Source of the DNA: Eucommia ulmoides
Lineage: Eukaryota; Streptophyta; Magnoliopsida; Garryales; Eucommiaceae
Direction: 5' to 3'
DNA: 64,000 bases
Assembly (NCBI GenBank): GCA_016647705.1
Contig: CM028328.1
Span: forward strand, 11,092,614 to 11,156,613
A program made the translations under genes and the position numbers. Shown here piece by piece: positions 21,051 through 34,000 of this stretch. How positions within the stretch are numbered: the stretch's first letter is position 1; each line of letters begins with the position of its first letter. The notes under the pieces are model-generated. The model searched no databases. It was not told the DNA's origin and saw only the letters and a program-made list of their open reading frames with translations.

Positions 21051-22821
21051 TCATTTTTCAAAAAATATTTTTTGCAAAAAATGGTTTTTCATTAATTAGA
21101 ACATAAAAAAATTGATTTTTGTCCTAATTGTCTTTTTACTAAATAGTTGTCAAAATATTTTTTTAACTCGATTTAAACAAATATTATTTTAAGTAGCCAT
21201 GTATGACCTCAACTTTGAATATGGAATGCAAAAGTTATAACTTATGTATTGTAAAGAACTCCTTATTATACCGCCATTTTAAATCTTAAAATTGTTTGAT
21301 GTATCCATCACTCCAAAAATTTAGAAATGAAGGGAAAATGACATTTTTACCCCGTATAATTTATGTGAATTACTTATTCTCTTCTATTAGCAACACAAAT
21401 CTACCAAATTATCCCACAATTTTTCAATTGAACCAAATAGTCCTCAATTTCCGATATTGTGTTACTGAGTAATCCTAAATTTAAATTTGAAATTAGATAT
21501 GGACGAATTTCCCTTCCGCAATTCATTCATTGATCTATAATTATGGATCGTAATTATAGGATTAGGAATAATTACCAAATTAAAATTAAGCAACATTTTA
21601 AATCTATATTTATGGGCACGATATCATTGGCTTCAAAATAATATACATAATTTTTTTTTTTAACAAATGTGAAAAATGAGGATTTTAATTTTCCACAATA
21701 ACAATGGAGACTTGGAAATTGGACCCTACATGTATGTAGACTAAAATGCGGATGCTCCAAGATTGCAGTTGGGCGGGTCCGTCACCGTGACGCAGAAGAA
21801 CCAGATCTAATTCCCAATCGACTTTCGTGCAAGTTTGGGTAATTGGGTTACATTTTGATTGTTCTTTGGGCTGATTTTTAGTGCTAAATCCCCAATAAAA
21901 TTTTAGGAATTTTTGACCTAGCTGAAGCAGCGATCTCATACTTTATCTAAACAAAGACGGGTCTCGTAGTTGATCCTTTATTTGGAAAGGACTAAACCAA
22001 GGATGCTTTGTTGTCCGCCGCCTCAGTGAAACGAGGGCAAAATCTTTCATCGATTAACTATCACTATTTAGTTTCAGACGCAGCCTAAAAGGTAAGAAGA
22101 AATGGATGGAAGAGAATCCGGATCTACCAAGTATCGTATGCCGAACCCAAAAAAGAGAAATTTTGGATAGCTGAACTCACTAAGTATAAGATTTTAATTA
22201 AAATGAGTAAGTGGGTATATGTATTTGTTAAAGTAGTGAGTGTTTAGATTTTTAAGATTTTCATTGATTAATTTTCTCATGCAATATATATATTGGATCT
22301 TTGGTTGATTAATTAATGATAGTAGGGATAAAACGTAAGTATTTATGTGTTTTTGCAACCTAAAATAATTTACCTTAAATTTTAAACTTGTTCGTTATGG
22401 TTGTAATTTATGCCACTTAGGTAGTTTTTCTTTGTTTTTTTACTTACATAAAAATATTTAGTAAATGATTATTTTCTATTCCTAAACTAAATTTAAAAAT
22501 CCCGAATCGAAGTTTGTTTGTAATGAATTCTTTGTGTTAATTATTATTTTTAAAATAAATTTTAATTGAAATTTAATTAGATCTAAATTATATATATATA
22601 TATATATATATAATACCATTAGAAAGTGTGCTCAAGTCAAACTAGTGCTGACGTTGAGATTAATCTTTGGGAAATTTAATGTATTGTGCTCCAAAAAGTT
22701 AGAGGATATTTTTTTATTCTCATTTTTCATTTTATTATTTTTATATTAGTTTTTAAAAACATGTTATTTTCAGTCCTTTATCTATTTCTTTATAATTTAG
22801 TTGGCCATTATACTATTTTGC
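21051..22821. other. AT-rich intergenic DNA
   Basis: No gene, RNA or complete element is recognised. A stretch near 21320..21560 has the style of a decayed MITE, but I could not find two matching ends. Confidence 0.5.
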
Positions 22822-25271
22822 GTCTTGATCCCAAGATTTTGATGGATAATTATATATTTATATTTTTCGTGGAACTAATAAGTCTATTGAGTATTTCAGT
22901 GTAAATATTCTATTATTGATGTTATCGTGAAGTAATTGCTAAGGATGCAAAGAGACAGACAAAAAGACGGATATTAAAAATTGAAGATTCTGAAGAATCT
23001 AGGTGAAAATAACTCAAGTTATTTTTTACTCTGAATGTATCCCGATTAGGATCACACATAATACAAAAATGATTTATATTTATATATGTTTTTATTAGAA
23101 TCCTAATTAGTTCACATATTTGCTCCAATGTGAAATTGAAAAAGAAAAATTGACATGAGAGAGACTAGTATTTAAAATTGATTAATAATGTCATTTAAGT
23201 TAACCGAGAAAAGATATCGATTAAAAAGTCAAAAACGTTGAAAATTAGAGTTGAAATATAATTGAGAAGGAGTGATCCAACATTGATCGATCAACTGATT
23301 ACAAGAAGACCTGTAAATCGATTGGTAATGGCTAGAAAGTAGAGAAGTCTCTGAATCGATTGGTCAACCAACCAAGAGAGATTGGTCAACCGATGGCTGA
23401 GAAGTAAACTCTCTGAATCCATCGGTCAACCGACCATGGCCGAAAAATGGCCTAGGGAGCATCCTGAATCGATCTGTCAACTGCCCTATGGAGGATCAGT
23501 TAACTGACCCATAGGGGATCGGTCAACCGACCAACGTATGAAAATTGCTTGGGTTACAACCTGAAACGATCGGTCGACCGATGGGGCAATTTCAATGTTT
23601 GAGGGTTTTCGAGATTTGATCTAAAACTAACAGTTACTAACTGTTTTTTTGGTTGATATCTTGGAGATATTCTGGGGATTTGAACATATTATAGATATAT
23701 CATTCGTACTTACATATCTATATAGATATGGTATACTTATTTTAAGTGTTTCTCAATTTAATCTATTTTAATACTTCTTATCCTTTTTTAAGAATGTAAA
23801 ATAATTTGAGGATTAAATTGAATGATTTAAAAGTTATATTCAAGTGAATTGAATCAGGATTGAGTAATATTGATATATGGAGTCTATATGAGTATTTAAA
23901 TGTCATATCTTGTGGGAACTAGCCATTAGAAGGCATGTTTCAAATCTATTTAAATAGACATGCGAATTTCACATATCTATATCTCACTTCTATCAAGAAC
24001 TAATTTTCCTGAGTTTTCTAAGAGTTATCATTTTGATATTTTATTGAGCGATCATTGTGAGATCATTCTATGGTTGAAGTTTTTGAGTTAAAGTGCTAAG
24101 TGATTTGATATTACCGATCTAAGTTGTCTTGCGATTCGTTTTTAATCTTTCAGTGTTTTCCTGGTGAGATCGTTCCAAACTTTTGTTCTTTATTGTGATT
24201 ATATATTATTACTGCTTTCTTGGATATAAGATCTTGTAAAATCGTTTTTGAACTTTAAAAACATAAAAATTATTTTAAAATAATTTTTGTGATAATTTGA
24301 TTACGTGCTTATTTTTGTGCTACTTATATCTATTATAATCATATTTTTATTTCCTCTTATAAATTCTATCACTAGTAAATTTGGGACATTAATTGAGTTT
24401 AAATTTATTTGAGGTAGTAGAAATTTCGAGTGGGAAGAAATTTATCAATTTTTGTAATTGGTGAGTTTTGTGTGAATAAGATATTGTTGGGAATATCTAA
24501 TCAGGGGTAGCAAGGGTTTCAATCTCTTCCAGTAAAGAGATTGATGTTTAATCTTTACCTAAAGTACAAAAAAGTTAGGTTACTATTTTCCCATGAAAAG
24601 AGTTAGGCGTGATTTTTCCTGATTAGAATTAATTGTGAGTGAATTATAAATGTTTCATCCTTACCTAGGAAAAAGATACTTGGAGTGTTTTTGGTGATGT
24701 TTGATTCTTAGCCTAAGATATAAAAGAATTAGGTTTGATTCTTAACCTGTGAAAGGATTAGGTTAGTCTTGAGCATAAAAAAAAAGATAAGGTTATTCCT
24801 GCGCATAGAAAAATGATTAGGTGATGATTCTTCCTGTAATAGAATTATGTTAATCTTTAGCCTGGAAAAAGATATAGGTTATTTCTTAATCTGCGAAAAG
24901 AGAATTGTAAATGTTGATTTTGAGCATGTAAAAGAATCATTGTGTAAATGTTTGATTCCTACTTGTTTAAAGGAATCTTAGTGGTTTAGTGAGTGTGAAT
25001 CTTTGTGGGGGCTTGGAGGACTAGATTAGTCCGGAGTAACTTGGTGAATCAGGATATATTGAGGTGTTCTGCATTGTTACTTTATTTATTTATTGTTATT
25101 TGGATGTGTACCTAGAGCTAATTACACTTATCTGCTACTATATAAAAATAATAATTAATTTTGGATTAAATTAATTATTTGAAAATTTAAGTGTTGAAAG
25201 ATAATTATTTTCTTTAATTTGTATGACTACCCAATTCACCCTCCCTTTTAGGTAGATTACTAGGCCAACAC
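22822..25271 (+). mobile_element. Solo LTR related to the Copia LTRs at 46-58 kb
   Basis: It starts TCTTGATCCCAAGATTTTGA and ends near ACTAGGCCAACACG. In the opposite orientation it matches the whole plan of the LTRs at 46213..48479 and 56060..58313: the AATAAGTCTATTGAGTRTTTCAG start region, the GGTCAACCGACC-rich middle (about 23280..23590), the repeated 'AAAGATTAGGT' phrases (about 24500..24990) and the CCAATTCACCCTCC end. No internal coding region adjoins it, so it looks like a solo LTR. It is much diverged from the 46-58 kb copies, hence older or of a sister family. Confidence 0.75.
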
Positions 25272-25835
25272 GTGTGTCAAGTGAATTTTATAGGGAAATT
25301 TTGTTATGAATTTTTTTTTGTCTGTGATTCACGTATACCATCTTTGTTTGGCCGACATTTTTTATTTTTATTTTTTATTTTGAATTCATTTTTTTCCTCT
25401 TCTTTGTCTCTTTGTTCGTCATACAATACATGCACGGAACCGATGTACGAAATAAACCAATATAATTAACGTTATCTATCCAGTGTATGAGCTGAACTAA
25501 TGTAGTTAACATTAACTAAGCCATGTCTCACTATTTAAAGTCAACTGATCTATTTCACTCGTTAATCTCAACTACTCTCTCTCGCTAAATATATACACAC
25601 ACACACACTAAGTGCAAGAAACTGGTGGATGAATTGAACCCTTGTAGTTAACGTTAACTCTCACTAGTTAACGTCAATTGTCTTATACTAATTAACATGA
25701 GCTTGTGTTTCATTGGTTGATGTTAACTAAAGAGTACTTTATATCAATCAAATTTGATATATTACATGACTGATTAAGGTATAGTTTATGCTAACTAAAA
25801 TTATACATTACGAAGGTATATATCATTCTTATTCG
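25272..25835. other. Intergenic DNA with TTAACGTTAACT-type motifs
   Basis: AT-rich, with scattered GTTAACGTTAAC phrases leading into the dispersed repeat. No gene is seen. Confidence 0.4.
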
Positions 25836-26190
25836 AAAATTAAAGTTAACAAGTGTCATTTTTTTTTTTTTAAACAAGAAGACATGACATATGGATCTCA
25901 AAATGATGAGAGACAATTACTTATGATAATTTTTGTTGGTTTCAAATCTCTAGTTACCTTTACAAGACATTATTATGGTGATTTTAATTAATTCCAAATG
26001 CTTAATGAACATTATCATTCGTCTTTTTAACTTTAGTTGGTGTCATGATTTTTTTATCGAAAAGTAGGACATATGAATATCAAAATGAAGATGAAGACCA
26101 GAAATTAATATAGTGATTTTTGTTGGTTTCAAATGCCGAGTGAACGTTAATTAGGATGATTTTTTATTGGTCGGGTTTTTTTCTACTGGT
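25836..26190. repeat. Dispersed repeat, two tandem copies
   Basis: Copies at about 25836..26000 and 26020..26190 share GTTAACAAGTGTCAT/TTAGTTGGTGTCATG, AAGACATGACATATGGAT, ATCAAAATGA and ATTTTTGTTGGTTTCAAAT. A third copy lies at 36811..36980. No coding sequence is seen. Confidence 0.75.
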
Positions 26191-26200
26191 GTTGCAGATC

Positions 26201-26432
26201 TAGTATTTTCCAAATGTAGAAACACTTTCGTTTAATGACAATGGTAATTCTTTTTTTAATATGATAGTAAGAAAAGGGATAGCATCTCGAGAATGCATGG
26301 TGGTAGTTTTTTAATTTAGTATTTTTTAAATGTAGAAACATGTGGATTTAATGACAATGGTAATTTTCTTTTTTCAATATGATACCAAGAAAAGGGATAG
26401 CATCTCGAGAATGCATGGTGGTATTTTTTTAA
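26201..26432. repeat. 116-bp tandem duplication
   Basis: Units 26201..26316 and 26317..26432 share TTTAATGACAATGGTAATT and AAGAAAAGGGATAGCATCTC with GAGAATGCATGGTGGTA. Confidence 0.9.
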
Positions 26433-26546
26433 ATAACGCATCAGGAACTTAAAAATAATTTATACTGATTATTGACCAAAGATTAATAGGTTGAAAAAAA
26501 ATACTAATCCCGAGAACTTAAAAAAAAAAAAAAAACCTTACCATGC

Positions 26547-28830
26547 TGATGTTGCAAAAAAATCCCTCACCCATGTAAAGGTTCCGTCACGTGACAAAAA
26601 TCTCTGCAACATGTAAATTTAACATGCAAAACCGATTAGTTCTAAGGGAGCACCGGTGTAGTGTCGCCAAAAAATCTTCGGTGTGAGAATAGGTCAGTCT
26701 ACTTTAAGCTATTAGGCAAAAGAGTGAAATGTAAATATTAATGTGATATCTTTCCCTTATTTATAGACTTTGTTATCTCCCGTGAGTTACATCCTTTCGA
26801 CTCCCTATTATGTTGTTATTTAGTGGGGAGCTACATGGGAGTTACACCTTTTTGGCTTTCCACTAAGCAAAAATTTTTCCCACATTTGCCTCCCTGACCT
26901 GATTATTGATTGGAAGAAGCGAGACGAAAGATCAACTTCACTTCATATACTTAGTTATTGCTCCGATGTGTTTTTGTCAGTTTGTTCTTACAAATGTTTA
27001 CTTTGACAAATTGATCTGAGCAGCTTAGTTTTCAGTTTTCGAAACTTGGTGATTTGTCAACAACCATCTTTGGACGAACTGATCTAAGCAACTCAGTTTC
27101 GTTGACGAACTGATCCAAGCAACACGGTTTTATTAACGAACTGATCTAAGTAGCTCGGTTTCGTTGACAAATTGATCTAAGAAGCTTGGTTTCATTGACG
27201 AACTGATCTAAGTAGCTTGATTTAGTTGACAAACTTATCTAAGCAGCTTGGTTTAGTTGACGAACTGATCTAAACAACTCAATTTAATTGACGAACTGAT
27301 TTAAGCAACTTGGTTTTGTTGACGAATTAATCTAAACAACTCGGTTTGTTGGATGAACTGATCTAAGCAGCTCAGTTTAGTTGACGAACTAATCCAAGCA
27401 GCTCGGTTTATACTTTACACTTAGTGATTTTTATTACTGCAAGTGTTTCATTATTGGGGAGTTATTCTCAGACCCGTCTTCTGCCTTGGAGTTATCCTCT
27501 ACCCAAGGAATTTGTTCCTACAATTTCTTTAAAGATGATCCTGACCCCATGCTTATTCCTCAGGCATTAAGTTCATCATAGAACTTAGTCTTCTTCGCAG
27601 ATTTTCATTTGATTTAATTTCTTCATAATTGATTTCCTTAGGGAGTGCTAAATTTTTCTCTCATTTCTATATCCTTCCGGTTACCCCTTTGTTCATGGGA
27701 TTTAACCGGGATATGTAGTTTTTTAACCTGCTTTATAAGAATCGCAGTTCGTATGATACATAATAATCTTTAATGAACAAATAGTTGCATTCTTCAGGAA
27801 GTAATACAAATTCATATTTCTATGAATATTCGGGTTACAAGTCGAATTGGGTTTGAACCCTCAAAATTATCGTTTATCAACAACAAACACTCTCAGAACG
27901 AGTATTTGGTTTTTATTCATGCAATTTCAACTTTTAAGATAAGTTGTAATGGTGTAATTGCCCAAAGCATTTCCTGAGGTAAATTGCATTTTGTGATCTT
28001 AAGAATTTCTCCTTAAACTTTTAATGCCTGAATTTATAGTCTAACAAATTAATAATAACGCGAGTGAACTGTATATTTGTCACATCATCTAGTTATGCTA
28101 AGTGTTTCGTTGCACAACAAGTATTTTCTAATTGGAAAATTAGCTTTGAATCGATCTTGGACAACTCTTTTAAGCTCTTCCTCCATTTTTAGTATTTTTG
28201 TTCGGATCTTATCCAAATAATAAAAAAGTAGGGGTACAAACTGTAATTAAAAGCTTCTCTTGTATTATCTTTGAGGCAAGGTAAAGTTTGTTTCTAGCCA
28301 CTAATATTTGCATTTCACATGCAAAGTTTTGAGGGTACAAGTTGTATTTTTCAAAACCACAGGGTCTAAATGAATTTAACTCGATGGACACTAATTCCTT
28401 AGTATAATCGACTTCATCCAAACTTGTACACCTTTGGGCGTACTTGAATATTTTGAAATGCCAATAGCGCTCTCATAACATGTAATTTGTCGGAATAAAA
28501 TTTATAGGGGACAAAGTATAATTTTGCTAAGTCCTAGGATTTTGAATAATCCTTATCAAGTTTATGGGATATATTCTGCAATTATAATACGCTTCCTACA
28601 TTTATTTCTTTAGCAAATGTTAAACTTCCTCTTATTATCACATGTAGCACCATAAGTTCACGAGTTTAATTAAATAGATGCAAATTACAATTTCAATATT
28701 CTTTCAAGGCACTTTAAGTATTTAATCAAAAAATATAATTTTCTTCAATTCTTAATAATTTATCAAGATGTTATCAATAAATCATAAGCTTATTGCTAAA
28801 TAAAACTTGACAGGTTCTAAATGTAAATAT
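26547..28830 (-). mobile_element. LTR-like region of a minus-strand Gypsy-type fossil
   Basis: The first about 220 bases (26547..26765) match 36617..36810 in the same orientation: TGATGTTGCAAAAAAATCCC against TGATATTGCCAAAAAATTCC, then TGTAAAGGTTCC, CCGATTAGTTCTAAG, ACCGGTGTAGTGTCG and TTAGGCAAAAGA. At 36617 this sequence directly adjoins a Gypsy primer-site-like motif, so both stretches are likely LTR starts of one family. The remainder, up to about 28830, holds a 31-bp minisatellite and non-coding sequence. How far this LTR extends is an inference. Treated as a fossil. Confidence 0.5.
27067..27413 (+). repeat. 31-bp minisatellite, about 11 units
   Basis: Degenerate units of the form GACGAACTGATCTAAGCAGC followed by TCGGTTTAGTT recur without spacers. 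The period is 31 bases, as seen between successive GAACTGAT motifs. The units vary at several positions, so the array is old. Confidence 0.9.
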
Positions 28831-29130
28831 ACTTATTACCTCAAGGCCCTTAGTGTATTTCCCGCAATGTGCTAGTAGTGGATATGATATGCATTCCACC
28901 TGCTTTATTTCAAAATGTTCTTCCACGTGGCCATCGGCTTTGAGATCTCCATTACCTCCACAATTTTTCTTGCCGAGACGAATCCCAGCGTGTTCACATC
29001 TTGATTGGAAACGTCACCAATGTCGGTATCATGCTTATCGTCACAGTCCAAGCTGAATTTATCAGCTCACCTTTCGCAATTCTTGACTTATCAAGACTCA
29101 ACGATAATTTCTAATGATCGCACCGCAATT
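28831..29130. other. Unassigned coding-like stretch
   Basis: It is less AT-rich than its surroundings and open for about 40-50 codons on either strand (for example SCRDESQRVHILIGNVTNVG on plus at about 28970..29030). I recognise no family; it may be retroelement- or gene-derived. Confidence 0.3.
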
Positions 29131-29219
29131 TTATGATTTTATACCTCTAAATTTAGGTTTACTAATCGTTCGGATAGTGTAAATTATTATAATAAAAGTT
29201 ATTTTACTTATTTATGTAT

Positions 29220-29625
29220 GTTTATAATAATGGAGCAACGTGGCGTTAAGATGGGACAAATCAGATTAAAAACGAGTAAACTACGGAAAGCCGAACAAAA
29301 AACAAATAAACCGAAATGAATCGTTTGATCTCTTAACAATATCAAAAATTAATTTATTTTATATGGTTTTGTTGGTTTTTGAAAATAGAACAAAATGGCA
29401 TTGAGTTTGGGTAAATTGGATTAAAAACGAGTAAATCACACTAAGCCAAACAAAAATCGAACAAAAACCAAAGAAACTAAAATGAATCGTTCGATCCTTT
29501 AACAATATCAAAAATTGATTTATTTTATATGTTTTTATAGGTTTTTGAAAAACGAACTAAATAACATTGATTTAGAGTGAATCAGATCTAAAACGAGTAA
29601 ACCACAACGAGCCGAACAGAAAGCT
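29220..29625 (+). repeat. About 165-bp tandem repeats in the Gypsy LTR region
   Basis: Two and a half units start near 29220, 29377 and 29545. They share GGATTAAAAACGAGTAAA, ATGAATCGTTYGATC and AACAATATCAAAAATT. Confidence 0.8.
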
Positions 29626-30749
29626 GAAAGAAGATGACAACAGGTGCGAGCCACGCAATGACTGAGTGAAACAGAGAGAGAAGCTAAGCTCAGTTCGGCT
29701 TGCAACTCGGCTTCCATCCCACAGGCAACCGTGCAATGCGCGCGGCTTCTGGTGGCCAAGTGGGTTTTCCCACTTGGCCTCTTAGACCCCTCTTATTTTG
29801 AACCCTTGTCGTTTTTCACTCTACTTGCATTTGTTTTTTCCATTTTACCCCTAAAACTACCTTTTGTTGCCTATAAATACCCATAGATGCTTGAGATCAA
29901 ATACATACATATTTTAGATCATTTTCATAGATAATTTGTAGATAATCTTCAAATTCTTGGGAGGATACCGATCTTCATTAAGGTTTTGTTTCTTTTATTA
30001 TGTATTTCTAATTTTCCTTATATTAAGATTGAAGATAAAACTATGTGTAATTAATTAAGTTGTTATATTATGTTGATTCCAAACAATTTGTAATTAATGT
30101 TTATGATTTTTGTTTCAATTAAATAAATGATTTTATCTCTAATATCATGTAAAATTGATTGTTATGAATTATTTAAATGTTTCGATTTGTATTGTAAAAT
30201 AAGCAATATCTTTTGATTATATATTTTTCATTAATTTGTATACATATAATGCTTAAGAATTATATTTTCAATACAAATAAAAACCAACTTGAAATTTACA
30301 TCGGTCTTAATTTCTAAAACCTTAAGATGATAGTAAGATTGATTTATAAAACTATTAATAAAAATTTGGAGTCAACTCAATAATAGGAACTAATTAATTA
30401 TACATCGGTTGATTATGAAATCTTAGTATTTTTCCATTTTAAATCAAGTTAAATTAACTATTTCATTGTTTATCTAGTTTTCCATTTCGTAATCACAAAA
30501 CAAAAAAAATCACTTTCAACTAGATTATGATTAAATTCACTTGGATGAATTTAATATTTTTCCCTCTTATTACATTCCTCGTGGGAACAACCTTGCTTCC
30601 GTTAATCTTTACTACAACTTATTCGTGAGCTTGCAAGTAATAATTTAAAACGAGACAAAACAACTTTCTGTCTCCAACAAGTTTTTGGCACTATTGCCCG
30701 GGACTGCGACGAAAAAAGATTAGAAATCCAAGTTAATTTAATTCTTCTA

Positions 30750-30840
30750 CTAGTTTAATTATTATTAGTAGTAGTAGTACTATTAGTATTACTATATTAT
30801 TTTTATTATTATTACTACTACTACTACTACTATTGTTATT
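30750..30840 (+). repeat. Trinucleotide (TAG/TAC/TAT) microsatellite
   Basis: Runs of TAGTAGTAG, TATTATTAT and ACTACTACTACTACT in the leader of the Gypsy fossil. Confidence 0.8.
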
Positions 30841-30844
30841 ATTT

Positions 30845-31015
30845 CTGCTGAGTATCGGCTGGCTGAGCCACCAACTTCTTTTATTTAATTTATTTTACTA
30901 TCTTTATTTTCTGTTGAGTATCGGCTGGCTGAGCCACCAACCTCTTTTATTTAATTTATTTTACTATCTTTATTTTTTGTTGAGTATCGGCTGACTGAGT
31001 CACCAAATTCTTTTA
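30845..31015 (+). repeat. About 66-bp tandem repeat, three units, in the Gypsy leader
   Basis: Each unit carries GTTGAGTATCGGCTGGCTGA, CCACCAA and TTTATTTAATTTATTTTACT. Units start near 30845, 30912 and 30979. Confidence 0.85.
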
Positions 31016-34000
31016 TTTTTAATTTTTTTTAATTTATTGTTGGGATTGGACGGCCAGACTACCACTCTCATTGTTTATATAATTTTGATTTTATTTGTTA
31101 AAAAAAATTAAAATTAAAAATAAAATAATATAATAAAAAAATAAATTTTGTTGCAGGTTGTTTATGCATGCTTGGGAACGAGATTCAAAGAATTGTTTGG
31201 TTAGGATAATATTATCTTTAAGTGGAATTGCACGTGAAACTTTAATAACAATGGAAGAACATGTTGAGAACCCTGAAAGACTTGCAAATCCACAAGAACC
31301 AGAAAAAACTCTTCTTGAATACTTCTCTCTCATTTCAGTCGACCCTCCTTAGTGTATAGTTTTACTATAAACAACTGCTTCCCACTTTGAGCTCAAATCG
31401 TTCATCGTCCAACTTTTGCCATTTTTTTATGGATTAGAAAGAGAAGATCCTTACATGCATGTTAAGGATTTTCTTGAGATATGATCCACATTTCGATTCC
31501 AATTTTTTTCTGATAAATCAGTCCAACTTAGACTTTTTTTCATTCTCTCTAAAAGATAAGGCAAAAGCCTGGCCGAACACTCTTCCCCCGAGAATAATTT
31601 CCAGTTGAGAACAACTTGTTAACAAATTCCTATTTAAATTCTTTCCCATGTCAAAAACTGATCACCTTAGAGAGAAATATCTGAATTTTACCAAAAAGAT
31701 GGTGAAGAATTTTATGAATGTGAGGAAAGATTTAATGAAATAACTTGAAAGTATCCCTACCATGGTTTTGAAATTTGGAGACTTGTGAAGTATTTTTATG
31801 ATGGTTTAACTCCCATCAAATCATCAAATGATACAATCTATGCATGGTGGAAATTTTTTGCAATTATGTTGGCAGGAAACTTGGGAATATCTTAAAACAC
31901 TATCTGTCAACTCTGAACAATAGAATTGTCTAGATTCTAGAGTAAAACCCAATACACCGAAGATACGAGAAATTTATGAGGTAAGATATGATATTGATGT
32001 AAAAACAACCTAGCTAAAGTAGCTAGGAAAGTTGACTCATTAATCTTGAGCCAAAGCATGAATTCTAAAACTGAGATATGTGCCTTATGTCAAAATCCGT
32101 CCCACACCGTTCAGTCATGTCTATCATTACCAACTTTCCAAGAAGCCTATTCTGAACAAGTCAATGCAATCAATTCTTATGGGAAATCTTATGACAACCC
32201 ATTTGCTCCAACAAATAATCCAATTGGAGAAACCATCCAAATTTCTCATGGAGAGAAAATCAATCTGCAATAAACCAACCAGAGCCTCAAGTTAACACCT
32301 ATAACCAAAACTTTCATCATTCCAATCTGTAATACCCTTCAAGAAAACCATCTTTAGAGGAAACCTTACAATAGTTCATTAAGTCAACCCAACAATCTAT
32401 CTCCAAAATTGAAATGCAATTGGATCAACTGGCAATTGAGGTAAGAGAATGCTAAAAAAGAAAGTTTCCAAGTCAACCCGTCCCAAATCCAAAAGGTCAA
32501 TATGAGTTAGGATCATCAAACCCTAATGAGGAAGTTAAATCCACTACTACTCTTAGGTCGGAAAAACTTATTATCAAACCTGATCACCTACCTGAACTTG
32601 AGAAAGAGAGTCTTAAGAGCTAACCTAAAAATTCTGAATCCAAAGACTCGATTGACAATCAATCATTTCCTTACCTTCCAAAATCTCCACTTCCACAAAG
32701 ACTTGTTCCCAAAAAGAGAAAAGTACACAATATAGTGACATTTTAGAGCTGTTTAAGCAAGTTCGCATTAACATCCCCTTCCTTGATGCTATAAAACAAC
32801 TGTTTGCCTATTCAAAATTCTTGAAAGATCTTTGTACTTCGAAAAGGAAAACCAATGTTCCAAAAAAGACATTCTTAAATAACAAGTAATCTCCTTAATC
32901 CTACACAAAACTCTCGCCAAATACAAAAAAATTTGGTTTTCCATTAGTATCTTGTTTAATCGGTGATCAATAGATTAGTCGAACTTTACTTGACTTGGGT
33001 GTGAGTGTGAATTTATTGCCATATTCGGTTTATGAGTGACTCGGTCTAGGAGAGTTGAAACTCACATCTAAGACACTCCAATTAGCTGATAGGTCTGTGA
33101 AAGTTTCAAAAGGTGTCATAGAAGATGTTTTAGCCAAGGTTGACAAATTCCACTTTCCTGTAGATTTCGTAGTTCTTGATACCCAACCTGTTGGAAACTT
33201 GAATACTCAAATTCCTGTCATCCTGGGTAGACCATTCTTAGCTACTTCTAATGCAATCATCAATTGTCGTAATGGTGTCTTGAAGTTATCATTTGGAAAT
33301 ATGACTGTTGAATTGAATGTATTTAATGTTGCTAAATGTGTAGAACTGGATTATTTGTTTGAAGTGAATATGATTGAAACTGTTATCCATGATTTATTCT
33401 TACAAATAAATAGAAATGACCGTTTTGAAAAATATTTAACGCAGTTTGGCACGAACACGGCGTTGAAAGTTCAATTAGTGATGTAAATTCGTTGTTAGAA
33501 TCTACACCATTAAAGGATACTAAAGAATGGAAAGCCAAAATTGAACATGTTACACCGACTGAGTCTATCCATTCAAATTCTGTGTTACCATAGTTGGACC
33601 TTAAGCCCTTACCCGATATCCTAAAATATGTATTCTTAGAACCATCAGAAACCCTGCATGTTATCATGGTATCTAACTTAGATAACAAACATAAAGATAA
33701 GTTAACAGATGTCCTCAAAGATCATAAAGAATCCATAGGGTGGATAATTGGAGACATCAAGGGTATTAGTCCATCAGTGTGTGTGCATGGAATTCATTTG
33801 GAAGATAATTCCAAAACCAGTCGTGAGTTCCAAAGACGATTAAATCCAAACATGAAAGAGGTTGTTAGAGCTGAAGTAATTAAACTATTATATGTAGGTA
33901 TCATTTATCCTATTTCTGATAGTATGTGGGTCAGCCCTGTTCTGGTAGTTCCTAAGAAATCTAGTATAACAGTAGTAAAAAATGATAAAAATGAATTAAT

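Noticed and set aside
27067-27413. Regular repeats resembling a CRISPR array
   Set aside because: The units are adjacent with no unique spacers, the copies are degenerate, and the context is a plant genome.
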